Source of the DNA: Apostichopus japonicus
Taxonomy: Eukaryota; Echinodermata; Holothuroidea; Aspidochirotida; Stichopodidae
Length of the DNA stretch: 64,000 nt
Direction: 5' to 3'
Assembly (NCBI RefSeq): GCF_037975245.1
Contig: NC_092569.1
Span: 21,747,168 to 21,811,167, forward strand
Part shown: piece after piece, positions 33,812 to 43,825 of the stretch
Position numbering within the stretch: the first letter of the stretch is position 1
How the letters are laid out: every line of letters begins with the position of its first letter
The notes under the pieces: generated by a model
What the model saw: only the letters and a program-made list of their open reading frames with translations
What the model was told of the DNA's origin: nothing
The model's database searches: none
Program-made: the position numbers and the translations under genes

Positions 33812-34846
33812 TGCTGCATTTACACTAGACCACGATTCCCACGATCGCCACGATTTTTCAAAAAGCGTGGAGCTCCACGATATATTAATGTTTTTTTTTC
33901 TTTTTCCACGCTTTCAGACCCTTTCAAACGTTTTGTTACGATTTATAACGCTTTGCTAGGAAACCAGTGCCTTCCGGTCAAGGCCTGCAACGATTTTCAT
34001 TACGTTCCCTCAAGTTATCTTACGATCACCACGATAAGCTCTCGCGTTCTGCCACGTTCTGCTAAGTTCTGTTAAGGTCCCTCAGGTTCATCAAGTTCTG
34101 TTAAGATCTCCTAAGATTTATGTACACGATTTGACTAAAATTACCACGCTTGAATCCCGATTGGGGTATTAAGAGGAGACTGGGGCCACTCTCCCATTCG
34201 TTCCAGAGAAACAATGAGGAAGCATGCTTCCAAGAGATGAAGAAGATATTGAATTGGCAATTCTGGTTTATGCTTATATTGTCGCTAAAAAAAGAAGGCA
34301 GCGGCAAGAAGAAGAGGCAGAACGGAGCAGGGTGGAAAAGAGTGGAAGGCTGAGGAGGCCAAGGAGAAGACCTAGAAGGTGGTGGGTGAGACGGTGGTTA
34401 AGTGCAGAAAGAAGGAACCAGTTGGGGCACCATTCTCAACTTCTTAACAGGGAACTCAGGTGTGAAGATGTTAGCTCCTACGCGAACTATGTAAGGATGC
34501 CTCCAGATAATTTTGATGAGATAGTGAAACTTGAGGAAATCGTGTTTCAAAATCCAGCAAGATCCCCTGCGATAGTGCACCAAGGTCTGTTTCGCTCTGT
34601 TACGCTCAGTTCAGCTGTACTACGATTCCCACGTTCTTTCACGCGCTGTCATGGTTTGGTTTCAGATCGGGACAATCGTGGGAAAATTTTTGACTGTCAA
34701 AAATTTTGTCACGTTCATGACGATCATCACGATTCAACCAAGTTCCCTCAAGACCACCACGATTCTGTCACACGACCTCCCACGCTCCTCACGATTCTCT
34801 CAAATTGTGGGAATCGTGGAGAACGTGGCCTAGTGTAAATGCTGCA
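33812..34846. mobile_element. PIF/Harbinger-type element, nested, TTA duplication
   Basis: Inverted ends TGCWGCATTTACACTAG followed by RCCACG. TTA lies on both sides (33809-33811 and 34847-34849), and the uninterrupted Penelope context is known from copies 3 and 4. Subterminal regions on both sides are packed with CACGAT/CACGTT and GTTCTGTTA motifs. The centre carries the N-terminal part of a Harbinger-like transposase. The element is a deletion derivative. Confidence 0.88.
34224..34590 (+). pseudogene. Harbinger-like transposase, N-terminal fragment
   Basis: The ATG at 34224 begins a frame with an acidic start, a long basic stretch (RRPRRRPRRWWVRRWLS) and then LLNRELRCEDVSSYANYVRMPPDNFDEIV. 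The pattern WWVRRWL...REL..ED...YRNFVRM....FDEIL is typical of the N-terminus of HARBI1-like transposases. The frame runs on to 34838, but after about residue 110 it is made of subterminal repeat sequence. The DDE nuclease domain is deleted. It is not expected to be active. Confidence 0.75.
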
Positions 34847-34867
34847 TTACTTGTCTGTTACTGTTAC

Positions 34868-34906
34868 ATCTCTGAAGAAGATCCTGCTAGGATTGAAATG
34901 CCAGGC
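34868..34906 (+). ncRNA. Degenerate hammerhead-like motif (Penelope copy 5)
   Basis: Core CTGAAGA, stem II GATCC-TGCTA-GGATT (one G-U pair) and GAAA are kept. The following TGCC and the stem I side have changed, so this copy is probably inactive. Confidence 0.45.
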
Positions 34907-34990
34907 AAACTTACACATTCTATTACACAGGCTTTCTAGTGGATAAGCAATTTGCTAACAGTTTTATTTTATTTTGAATATTTAGAAATA

Positions 34991-37900
34991 ATAATGACAG
35001 ATAATTAATGCAGTGGTGGTGGCTATCCATACCTGAGATGCTGATAATACAGTACATGGACTTTTGAAATCACAAAACAGGAACTAATTATGATCAATCC
35101 TCATTGCTGTGCTTGTATCATACAGTTTAAGCTTGCAACATGAAGTAATGATTACATTGTCATAACTGTATAGTGTAGTATTTGATTGCTGGAAACTGCC
35201 TTTTGATTCATTTAAAACATTAACCATACCTAGAATATACTGACCTTTTTATGAATATACAGTGGTATTCAAAAAATAGCAACACAAAATTCAGGACTTC
35301 ACAAAATTTGTAGTCATTAAAGTGTCTACAGAATCAGAAATGCCACAGTAGCTTGAATTGATCTGATTAATGAAAACTTTTGGCTAAGATCATGTGTATT
35401 GGAGTTGGGAATTGGAGTTGAGAGCGGATCAGTCGTTCGGTAGTTTGGTTTTCGTGCCCATGTTCTTCCCTGGGCGACTTTTTAAAAGAAAGTACTTTGT
35501 GCAGTTGAAGGGACATACATTATGTGATATGATTTTATTTAATTGACCTATATTGACCTTTGCTCTCAACCAAAGACAAAATTAGAGTAATGTCATTTAC
35601 AGGGTTTTGATGCTTTCATCTATGCTGACCTCAGTTGACCCTTGAATTACACACACAAAAAGAAAGAAAGCAATACTATAAAGGTTATATATGCTAAACC
35701 AACTTTGATATTACACAACTGCATTTAAAAAGTGTCAGACATCAATTGACCTTTAAACTCATGCAGCTACTGTGGCATTTATAGGTTTCTTGTACACACT
35801 AGCTTGATGCTACTGTATCCTCAACGTTTGAAGTTCAACCAACCTTTTCTTGTTTTTTTTTTATGAATAAATATTTTAAGAATTCAACCTGTATTGACCT
35901 AAACTAAACATTTATAATACTTCATTCCACTTAACAAACTGCAAAGTGGAACTACAGTAAATACTAAATGCAAAGGTCTACTAAACATTGTAGTTGATAT
36001 TAACATGATGGCAAGGTTTTCAAACTGCAATGCACTCTACGGACCTCAGATTACGAAATGTTCACCTCCATGAAAACCTTGAAGTGGATCTTAATACTAA
36101 ATGCAAAGGTCAACTTAACATTGTAGTTGATGTTAACATGTTTGCAAGGTTTTCAACCTGCAATGCATTCTACGGACCTCAGATTAATACCAAATGTTCA
36201 CCTCCATGAAAACCTTGCAGTTCCATATTGTGTTCAGTGATAGAAATGCTCACACTATACAGAGTTCAATCTGGCTGTGCTATTGGCATTTTCATGTTTA
36301 CTGGGTATAAGAAAATTTACATGTCAATATTTAGAGATATCGGTTTTCATACATAGATGGGCCTAAACATCTACCTTCTTTACAGGACAAGGTTTTAAGA
36401 CTTTCACCTCTGTTGACCTTCAATGAACTTTGACATTTGTTAAAGGCCAGAGGGTTGTTTTGATGTAAAATTTATATGTGAAGTTCACCTTTTCATTTGT
36501 TGTTCTTAGGTATGCATCAATTATGAACAGTGTTTAAACTAAGACCAACTTGAATGCAATGATCTTAAAGGGACTTAAAACTTTGAGGCATAGTGATAGT
36601 TTCAACATTTCTTATGACTTTGTTTTTCAAACAGAACTATACAGCTTTACTCTCTATACACAATGTTTGCAGATTTCTGCAAACATTTTCTGGATCACTG
36701 TGTACATGCAGTCCATCCTACCTTTAAGTTTAAGTAATCTTGTTATCAAGCTGTTCACCTCTTCTGATCTCAAATGAACTTTGATTGCCACAACATGCAA
36801 AAGACTTCTTCTAAAGGCAGCAAATTTATGCAAGGTAGGGATCTCATCCAATCAATTACTTTCTGTTTACATGATCAATAGAATTAGACCTAGAGCTGTT
36901 ATACTCAAATGATCTCTCACATCTACAAACACAATGGGGTCTTGTACTCCTTAAAGTGGTTCTACAGACCACATTATGAAGTTCAATCAGCTTTACCTCT
37001 TTGGTTTCAGACTTTTACCTCTTGATCTCAAATGACCTTTGACCTCTACAAAATATGTTACAATTCATAACCTACTAAGGTCATCAACATATGATATATT
37101 GAATTTCGTCAAAACTTTACTTCTGGATTAAATTGTTTATAAGGTTGCCCGATTTTCAGCTGTTTACCTCACCAGACCTTATTTTACAACAAAAAAAACA
37201 CAACAGCAACAGTTCTTGTACTCACCAAGTTGGATCTACAGTACCAACTCTAATCAAACAAATATGAAGTTTGGTAAAGCTCCACTTTGTTTGCAAGAGT
37301 TGTCACCTACTGTATGTGGATCACAACGTATCTGCAACTACATAGATTCCCAAATTGTCTTCTGCAAGGAATGAAAGTAATGATGCTTTTAATGTCAAAT
37401 TGTTTGAGTCACTTAATACACAATGCATTATGATATGCCCTTAACATGGGATTTAGCGATGGGAAACCTCTACAATATACCTTAGTGTATAAGTATTACA
37501 GTAACTTATCATACGATACCAGGTGTAATTTGAAACATACTCCTTATAAATATTAATCTCAATTATTGTAACACCAAAATAAAATCTTTTCTTCAGATAA
37601 ATAACATTCTCTCTCTGTTGTGAAAACAAAAAATTGGTATAAAAATTATATCTGAACTTGGCCTACATGATTACAAAAATACTTCCAAAATTCTTTTAGG
37701 CATATGTTAAATATGATGTTCCGTATTCGGTTTGCTTCTTTAATTTATACTTCTTTGCATCTACAGTGCCTTCAAAAGGCTACATACACATATTGCATAA
37801 ATTAATGAAAGAAACCGAAAAAATGCCAATTAACACTCATGATCATTTAGCACTCACCAACTGCAGTTCTTGTATGAAATTGCTCCTGTAGGAGATTTTG

Positions 37901-38479
37901 TTAAATTGCAGAACCCTTTGAGCCTTTCTCAGTGCTATGCAAAGAAAGTCCTTGCTTGGCCTGCATGTGGAAATAACAAAGTTACAAGTAAATACATACA
38001 AATGCATTACATGCTGTGTACAGTAGACCTTTAAAGAAAAGAAAAAAATAATATTGATTGCAAAATACTGTCACAATTAACAGGAAATAAATTACATGCA
38101 GTATTTCTGGCATGTAGGATACTGCTCTGTGCACACAAGACAAAAAATGTTGAATCAAGTGAAAAGATGCAGCCTAGCATTTTGTGCAAACTTGTTCACT
38201 ATTGTTTCTTTAGCCTCTTCCCTAGGTAATTGAAAAAAGAAATCTAGCCCCCCTCTGTGATGACTGTTTGTTGCAAATAACTTGTTGTTTATAATGCATT
38301 TATGCCTATACAGCTTTGCCCTATAACTGGCACCAACATGGAGTGTGAAACCATGGAGCCAATAGCTCCTCCTTGTGTTATATATCCGAAGATCCTGCTA
38401 TTAGTGATCAAGTAAGCAACACAGCATGCATGTTTTCCACTACATATAGGCCTAGCTATATTGTAATATCCTGTTTGTT
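34991..38479. other. Long gene-free stretch
   Basis: No gene is recognised. A mariner-like single end (TACAGTGGTATTCAAAAAAT) occurs near 35263 without a visible partner, and TACAGTGCCTTCAAAAGG occurs near 37765, also unpaired. A 133-bp tandem duplication lies at 35960-36225. Phrases like TTCACCTC-TTGACCT recur through 35560-37200, which suggests an old diverged repeat. Confidence 0.5.
35960..36225. repeat. 133-bp tandem duplication
   Basis: Two adjacent copies begin AATACTAAATGCAAAGGTC (35960 and 36093) and share GTAGTTGAT-TTAACATG and TTCACCTCCATGAAAACCTT with a few substitutions. Confidence 0.85.
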
Positions 38480-38837
38480 AGTCAGTGGGAGGGGCTGAAA
38501 TCCCCTTGATTATTTTCTGGGTGGGGATGGGAGAGCTATATAAAGTCCCACAGAATTAGTATAATTGTGCCCCTGCAGCTTGGCATACATACATTTTTAC
38601 AAATTTACGGCTATTTTTTTTACGATTTGAACAGCTTTGTATTAATGACTACGTTTGTTGTTATAATACCAATGGTTTGGACGTTTTTAATATATATTTG
38701 AACCATAATTTTTAGAGAATCTTAAGCAATAGTCTCAGTGCAATACAGGAATAACTCATCCTAACAGGCCTACACACAGTGCCTACCGTAGCAAGCAGTG
38801 CTCAATAGTATTACAGTGAATTAGTGTGTACATCACA

Positions 38838-40229
38838 ATGGAAGCAGATCACACACGCTACGGGATTACCACTCAAATCAATTCAGAGTGTCAGACAGAG
38901 CCGTCATTAATCGACCCATGCTCAACAAACTGCTGCTACCCCAATGGTGAACTAGCCAAGCATGTCGCCTGTGATTTCTGTGGTGTAGTATACCATCTCT
39001 TATGTGTTGGTTTGGAAAAACAGCCTGTTAAAGGAGCGAAATCAAGATGGTTTTGTCAGGGATGCCTTAAAACTCCAGGTCTGCTTCAATCAACGCAGCA
39101 GCAACTCAAAGAGGCATTAAGAACTATTATATCTCTGCAAGCTGAACTGGCGAAACTTTCAAGCCCAAGGCCAAGAAACACAGAGACTGGTAATGTACAA
39201 TCAGATAACCAAAATAACATAGACACTCCCGATCAAGTCCGCCATAACACCTACGCCGAATGCGTCTCATCTAAACCTACACCACCACCCCTAGCCGTAC
39301 GACCAGTAATGATAATCGGGGACTCTATTTTAAAACACGTATATGAGGATGATTTTACTGATGAGATTGTGAAGGTAAATTGCCTGCCGGGAGCCACCGT
39401 CAAGGACGTGAGAAACGCTCTTCTGGCTCAAAGGGAAGATTTACATACATTTAGCCATATTATAATTCATGTTGGAACAAACGATATTAACACACATAAC
39501 CCAAATGTCAACGACATTTCCGCTGATTTCGAGGAGCTCATCACATCTATCCAGCTACTGAACGGGCATAGTCCAAGCATCTATATTTCGGGCCCCTGTC
39601 CGCGGAGTGATGATCATGCGCCACAAATTATAGATTTGAACTCTCATCTGAAGGAACTCACCAATAAGCTGGATTGTAAGTTTTTAGACAATATGGCGTC
39701 GTTCACATACGCAGATGGTGAAATCGACTTATCTTTATATCATGGCGATGGTGTACATCTCAACAGAAAAGGCACCGTTAAACTGATCAACAAACTAACG
39801 ATCATAGGCCCCATCTGCATTCGAAAGAAGAGCTCAAAGATGGAGAATGCCCGGCATATGGGAGTTTCAAATCCCTCCCGCAACTTCTATAGTCAAAACC
39901 GCTCGAATGGGACTATCCACAACAGCATGTCCAGATATGAACATAGGCAGCAACGGATGAGGGGTTTCTCAAACAACGATCACCAACGTGAGTACCACCG
40001 TAGACCAAATCGCCATCCACGAACATCCAACTCATCTCGTCAAGATTGGCAGCGGGAATGCCACCGCAAAGAAAACCGCCAACCAGTTGCTGACCACTTC
40101 AATCTCCGCGGATGTTTCAACTGTGGTGAACGCAACCATGTAGAGGCAAACTGCCGTCTCGAACGGAGGATAGAATGCCATCACTGTCATCGACTCGGTC
40201 ACAAGGCTAGCCACTGCTGGAACCGATAG
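38838..40229 (+). CDS. LINE ORF1: PHD finger, SGNH esterase, CCHC knuckles
   Basis: 463 codons from ATG 38838 to TAG 40227-40229. In order: a PHD-type zinc finger near residues 25-80 (CCYPNGE...CDFCGVVYHLLCVG...WFCQGC); a short helical stretch (QQLKEALRTIISLQAELAKL); and an SGNH/GDSL-type esterase near 155-330 with IIGDSIL (nucleophile Ser block), HVGTNDINTH and GDGVHLNRKGT (Asp/His block). A basic, Arg/His-rich linker leads to two C-terminal zinc knuckles (CFNCGERNHVEANC, CHHCHRLGHKASHC). In CR1-like elements ORF1 binds RNA and the esterase may act on lipids or membranes; the true substrate is unknown. All catalytic motifs look intact. The next ORF is in the same frame. Confidence 0.9.
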   Translation: MEADHTRYGITTQINSECQTEPSLIDPCSTNCCYPNGELAKHVACDFCGVVYHLLCVGLEKQPVKGAKSRWFCQGCLKTPGLLQSTQQQLKEALRTIISLQAELAKLSSPRPRNTETGNVQSDNQNNIDTPDQVRHNTYAECVSSKPTPPPLAVRPVMIIGDSILKHVYEDDFTDEIVKVNCLPGATVKDVRNALLAQREDLHTFSHIIIHVGTNDINTHNPNVNDISADFEELITSIQLLNGHSPSIYISGPCPRSDDHAPQIIDLNSHLKELTNKLDCKFLDNMASFTYADGEIDLSLYHGDGVHLNRKGTVKLINKLTIIGPICIRKKSSKMENARHMGVSNPSRNFYSQNRSNGTIHNSMSRYEHRQQRMRGFSNNDHQREYHRRPNRHPRTSNSSRQDWQRECHRKENRQPVADHFNLRGCFNCGERNHVEANCRLERRIECHHCHRLGHKASHCWNR

Positions 40230-40230
40230 G

Positions 40231-40338
40231 ATGCTGGCCAGAAGGAGCGTGCCGTCAGTATATCACCCACACCTAAACATTTTAATGTATTGGGCAAATG
40301 TGACCATTTTATTTTGCCGTATGAGGACCCACTCATGA
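40231..40338 (+). CDS. Short bridging ORF between ORF1 and ORF2
   Basis: An ATG at 40231, two bases after the ORF1 TAG (TAGGATG), opens 35 codons ending in TGA at 40336-40338. That TGA overlaps the first in-frame ORF2 ATG (40335-40337) as ATGA. The peptide has no recognisable domain. The arrangement would suit termination-reinitiation from ORF1 to ORF2. It may also be chance. Confidence 0.35.
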   Translation: MLARRSVPSVYHPHLNILMYWANVTILFCRMRTHS

Positions 40339-43250
40339 GTGATGTAAGTCAAGATCTCCCAACTAATTCAATACAACCCCAGAGTAAAGAAGGTAAATAT
40401 GTAAATATAACTAAGGGTATCCAATTCGGATTTATAAACATCCAACACCTTCATCCTAAATTAGATCAAATCCCCACACTTATAAACAGAAATGGAAGGA
40501 ATGTTGATATATTTGGATGCTGCGACACATTTTTAAACGATACTTATCAAAATCTGGAAATCACGGTTCCTCTATATAATACTGTCCGTAGAGATAGATT
40601 AAATAAAGCTGGTGGTGGTATTGCTATTTATATCAATGAAAACATTCCATTTAATAGGAGAAATGAGTTAGAATGTGATTATATTGAAGCCATATGGATT
40701 GAGCTTGTCTTACCATTTACCAAAAATATTTTAGTATGTGCTGTTTACCGTCCACCAAATTCCAGGGTTATATGGTATGGTCATTGTCATGAAATGATTA
40801 GCAAGGCATATAGCTCATGCATGGAGATAATAATGATCGGTGATTTTAATATTGATTATCTACACGCTAATATACCTTCGTGTTGGAATGAGATAATTAG
40901 TCATTTTAACTTTAAACAATTAGTAAATATGCCAACTAGGGTGACGGAGCACACCGCCTCCATAATTGATCATATCTATGCAACTAATGAAAATCATATT
41001 TGTGATATAGATGTTCCAAATATTCGATTGAGTGATCATTTTCCAGTATATTTCAATTGGAAAAACAATCTTATGACAAGGCAGACTATTCCAAATTCTC
41101 ATAAATCTGTTGTATACAGATCAATTGATAATATAAATACATCCTTGTTCTTTAATGATCTTCGTAGCTTTGATAGGACAAGAGGTGAATTGAGCTCTCC
41201 TGATGAAGCCCTTTCCAACTGGGAGAAAAGTTTGAAAAGAATACTAGACAAACATGCACCTAAGAAGCAAAAACGTATAAAACGAGAATCACAACCCTCG
41301 TGGATCAATGCAACCATTTTGAATGCGATGAAAAGCCGCGACTCTGCAAAACGAAATGAACCTGACTTATATCGATTCTGGCGCAACAAGGTAACATGTC
41401 TTATACGATCTGCAAAGCAAAATTATTTCAAAAAGGAAATTTCAAAGAATGTTGGTAACACAAAGGAGATCTGGAAGATTTTAAAAAATGTTCAATCAAT
41501 GAACCATGACACCAACAACGAAGGCCCCAGTATACTTAGAGTTGACGATAAGAACATTACTGGAAATGCTAATATAGTAGAAATGTTTAATTCGTACTTC
41601 ACTTCAGTAGCAAGAAGCTACACTGACACAACTCATTCAAACTTTGATAGTTCGTCTATTGAAAGACATATCTGTCCTAAAATTCCTCCAGATGAAACAT
41701 TCGAAATTCCATGTATATCTGAAAATTTTGTATTTAAATATTTAACTACTCTTGATGCCTCCAAAGCAACAGGAGTTGACGAACTGAGTGCTAAAATTTT
41801 AAAAATGAGCGGCCCCCATATATATGCAAGTATTACTCGTATTATAAACATAAGTATTAGAACAAATACATTTCCATCTAGATGGAAAGTCGCAAAGGTA
41901 ATACCCATTTTCAAGAGTAATTCACGACAAGATTTATCGAATTATCGACCAATTTCTATTCTCCCTGTTTTGTCCAAAATTTTGGAAAAACATGTTCATA
42001 TTGCTCTTACTAGTTTCTTAAAGCAATTTGATTTATTAGAAATTGCGCAATCTGGCTTCAGATCGAAGCACTCATGCGAAACTGCTCTATTACATGTCAT
42101 GGAATTATGGATGGAAGCAATTGATAAAGGACAACTGACTGGGGCTGTTCTATTGGACCTCAGGAAAGCGTTTGATTTAGTAAATCATGATATTCTGATT
42201 AAAAAGTTGAAATTATACCAGTTTTCAAGTGCTACTATTGAATGGTTTAAGTCGTACTTAATGAACAGAAGTCAGTATGTCGTCATGAAAGGGACTGCGT
42301 CCTCATGTATGAATATTAGTAATGGCGTTCCACAAGGGTCAATCTTAGGACCACTCTTATTTTTAATCTACATTAATGATTTTAGCCTATGTTTAACTCA
42401 CTGCAAAGCCGACATGTATGCAGATGATACTACTTTCCATATTTCATGCTCCAATGTTGAATCTCTTCAAAGCAAGTTGAATTTTGATGCTAAAAATGTT
42501 TCCAATTGGTGCAAGAATAATAAAATGGCAATCAATACTAGTAAAACCAAATCAATGTTAATATGTTCCAGACAACGCTATGATAATCTACGAGGACAAA
42601 GAAATATTTCTGTCAAGATGAATGATATCGTATTAGAGAATTCTGATACGGAAAAACTTTTAGGAGTCAGAATTGATGCTCACCTGACATGGCAAGCTCA
42701 GATTGATTACATATGTAGTACTATTAGTACAAGATTAGCTCTGCTACGAAGGATTAAACAGTATTTAGACACTCCCACGTGCATACTTTATTATAATGGA
42801 TACATTCATCCAATACTTGACTACTGCTGTCTAGTTTGGGGAACTACCACTGCCCAAAATACCGATAGAATTATTAAATTACAGAAAAGTGCTGCACGCA
42901 TTATTTTAAATGCTACATATGAAGATTGTTCAAGTGATTTATTTGCCAGGCTGGGATGGAAGACTTTTGACAGACACGTTATGTATAGAAGATTAACCAT
43001 GGTTTTCAAGTCAATTAATGATCAAGGACCGAAGTACATGAACGACATGTTTAAACTAGTTACGAATATTCATAATCATAGTTTAAGATCCTCTACTGCA
43101 CGTAACCTGCACATTACAGGCGGACACACTAATTTTTATAACAACCGTTTTTCATGCATTGCCGCAAAAGACTGGAACAAACTAGATCAAAGAGTAAAAT
43201 CAGCAAGAAATCTTAACCATTTTAAACGCCTTGTATCTGATATTGTTTAG
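40335..43250 (+). CDS. LINE ORF2: APE endonuclease plus reverse transcriptase
   Basis: 971 codons from the first in-frame ATG (40335) to TAG 43248-43250. The frame is open upstream right back to the ORF1 stop. The N-terminal part is an apurinic-type endonuclease: GFINIQHL, an Asp where a catalytic Glu is usual (GCCDTFL), CAVYRPPN, MIGDFNIDYL, SIIDHIYA and SDHFPVYF. The reverse transcriptase follows: VAKVIPIFKS..NYRPISIL, QSGFRSKHSCETALL, LLDLRKAFDLVNHDIL, NGVPQGSILGPLLFLIYINDF, MYADDTTFHIS (YADD near residue 695) and KLLGVRIDAHLTW. The C-terminal segment is typical of CR1/L2-group elements. The protein should nick target DNA and prime cDNA synthesis there. No stop or frameshift is present, so recent activity is possible. 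Confidence 0.93.
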   Translation: MSDVSQDLPTNSIQPQSKEGKYVNITKGIQFGFINIQHLHPKLDQIPTLINRNGRNVDIFGCCDTFLNDTYQNLEITVPLYNTVRRDRLNKAGGGIAIYINENIPFNRRNELECDYIEAIWIELVLPFTKNILVCAVYRPPNSRVIWYGHCHEMISKAYSSCMEIIMIGDFNIDYLHANIPSCWNEIISHFNFKQLVNMPTRVTEHTASIIDHIYATNENHICDIDVPNIRLSDHFPVYFNWKNNLMTRQTIPNSHKSVVYRSIDNINTSLFFNDLRSFDRTRGELSSPDEALSNWEKSLKRILDKHAPKKQKRIKRESQPSWINATILNAMKSRDSAKRNEPDLYRFWRNKVTCLIRSAKQNYFKKEISKNVGNTKEIWKILKNVQSMNHDTNNEGPSILRVDDKNITGNANIVEMFNSYFTSVARSYTDTTHSNFDSSSIERHICPKIPPDETFEIPCISENFVFKYLTTLDASKATGVDELSAKILKMSGPHIYASITRIINISIRTNTFPSRWKVAKVIPIFKSNSRQDLSNYRPISILPVLSKILEKHVHIALTSFLKQFDLLEIAQSGFRSKHSCETALLHVMELWMEAIDKGQLTGAVLLDLRKAFDLVNHDILIKKLKLYQFSSATIEWFKSYLMNRSQYVVMKGTASSCMNISNGVPQGSILGPLLFLIYINDFSLCLTHCKADMYADDTTFHISCSNVESLQSKLNFDAKNVSNWCKNNKMAINTSKTKSMLICSRQRYDNLRGQRNISVKMNDIVLENSDTEKLLGVRIDAHLTWQAQIDYICSTISTRLALLRRIKQYLDTPTCILYYNGYIHPILDYCCLVWGTTTAQNTDRIIKLQKSAARIILNATYEDCSSDLFARLGWKTFDRHVMYRRLTMVFKSINDQGPKYMNDMFKLVTNIHNHSLRSSTARNLHITGGHTNFYNNRFSCIAAKDWNKLDQRVKSARNLNHFKRLVSDIV

Positions 43251-43532
43251 GCCAACTTCTCTTTTATTTGTACCAAATTTCTTAAGTTTCTTTACTCTGT
43301 ACACGTTTCTTAAATACTTTAAAAAAAACTATTTTATTAAGCATTTTTTAATGTATTTACGACTTCTTAAATCTTTATACTTTTTATATTATTATTTGTC
43401 TTTTTTAATAACTATTTTTTATTATTTGTCTTTTTAAAAACTTTTTTTTTTTTTTATACTATTTTATTAAGCATTATTGTATTTATGACTTCTTAAATTT
43501 TCCTACTTTTTATATTATTATATGTCTTATCA

Positions 43533-43576
43533 GAGGGCCTCGTGGAAGATTAGCTATTGCTAAACGAGCTACCCTC
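43533..43576 (+). promoter_or_regulatory. 3'-terminal stem-loop of the LINE
   Basis: GAGGG (43533) pairs with CCCTC (43572). CTCGT pairs with ACGAG, and TTAGC-TATT-GCTAA forms the tip. Bulges are CTA on the 3' side and GGAAGA on the 5' side. It lies just before the AATAAA-rich end, where CR1/L2-type reverse transcriptases recognise their template. Function is inferred. Confidence 0.65.
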
Positions 43577-43825
43577 TTAAAATAAAGTTGAAATAAAATA
43601 AAAAATACAGCACGGTCCACTACACTGATTGTATGCTACCCTCCTTATTAACTAAGTACAGTACTTTAATATTTCCACTGTTGTTGATCCTGATTAAAAA
43701 TACCAGCCAGTGAGGATAAATAACACTCTACTGTACACAATAGGCATCTTTTGTGTCATGCTTCAATGCACTTTAAAAAGTTTATCTGGAATTTGAAAAA
43801 GGATTCATACTGCTCATACTGTTGT

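Larger units (their letters stand above)
33555..34990 (+). mobile_element. Penelope-like terminal segment, copy 5, with nested DNA element
   Basis: Sequence at 33560-33811 and 34847-34990 matches the complement of the left part of copy 4 (43830-44110). Matching parts include the CT-rich stretch, the hammerhead-like motif, and the end GCTAACAGTTTTATTTTATTT. It is interrupted by a 1035-bp element. It has no coding part; a 166-codon open frame at 33575 is CT-rich low complexity. Confidence 0.7.
38480..43605 (+). mobile_element. CR1-like LINE retrotransposon, apparently intact
   Basis: The element has two long ORFs, a 5' leader of uncertain start (roughly 38480, with a TATATAAA at about 38539), a T-rich 3'UTR containing a tandem duplication (about 43329-43436 and 43459-43530), a stem-loop and an AATAAA-rich end near 43605. 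ORF1 with PHD plus esterase domains is a known hallmark of CR1-like elements. I could not find convincing target-site duplications, so the exact 5' boundary is not fixed. Confidence 0.85.

Noticed and set aside
33575-34075. 166-codon plus-strand open frame
   Set aside because: CT-rich low-complexity translation of a Penelope terminal segment that runs into a nested DNA element.
35263-37790. Mariner-like ends near 35263 and 37765 as one element
   Set aside because: The two words differ and are not inverted copies of each other; no transposase lies between.
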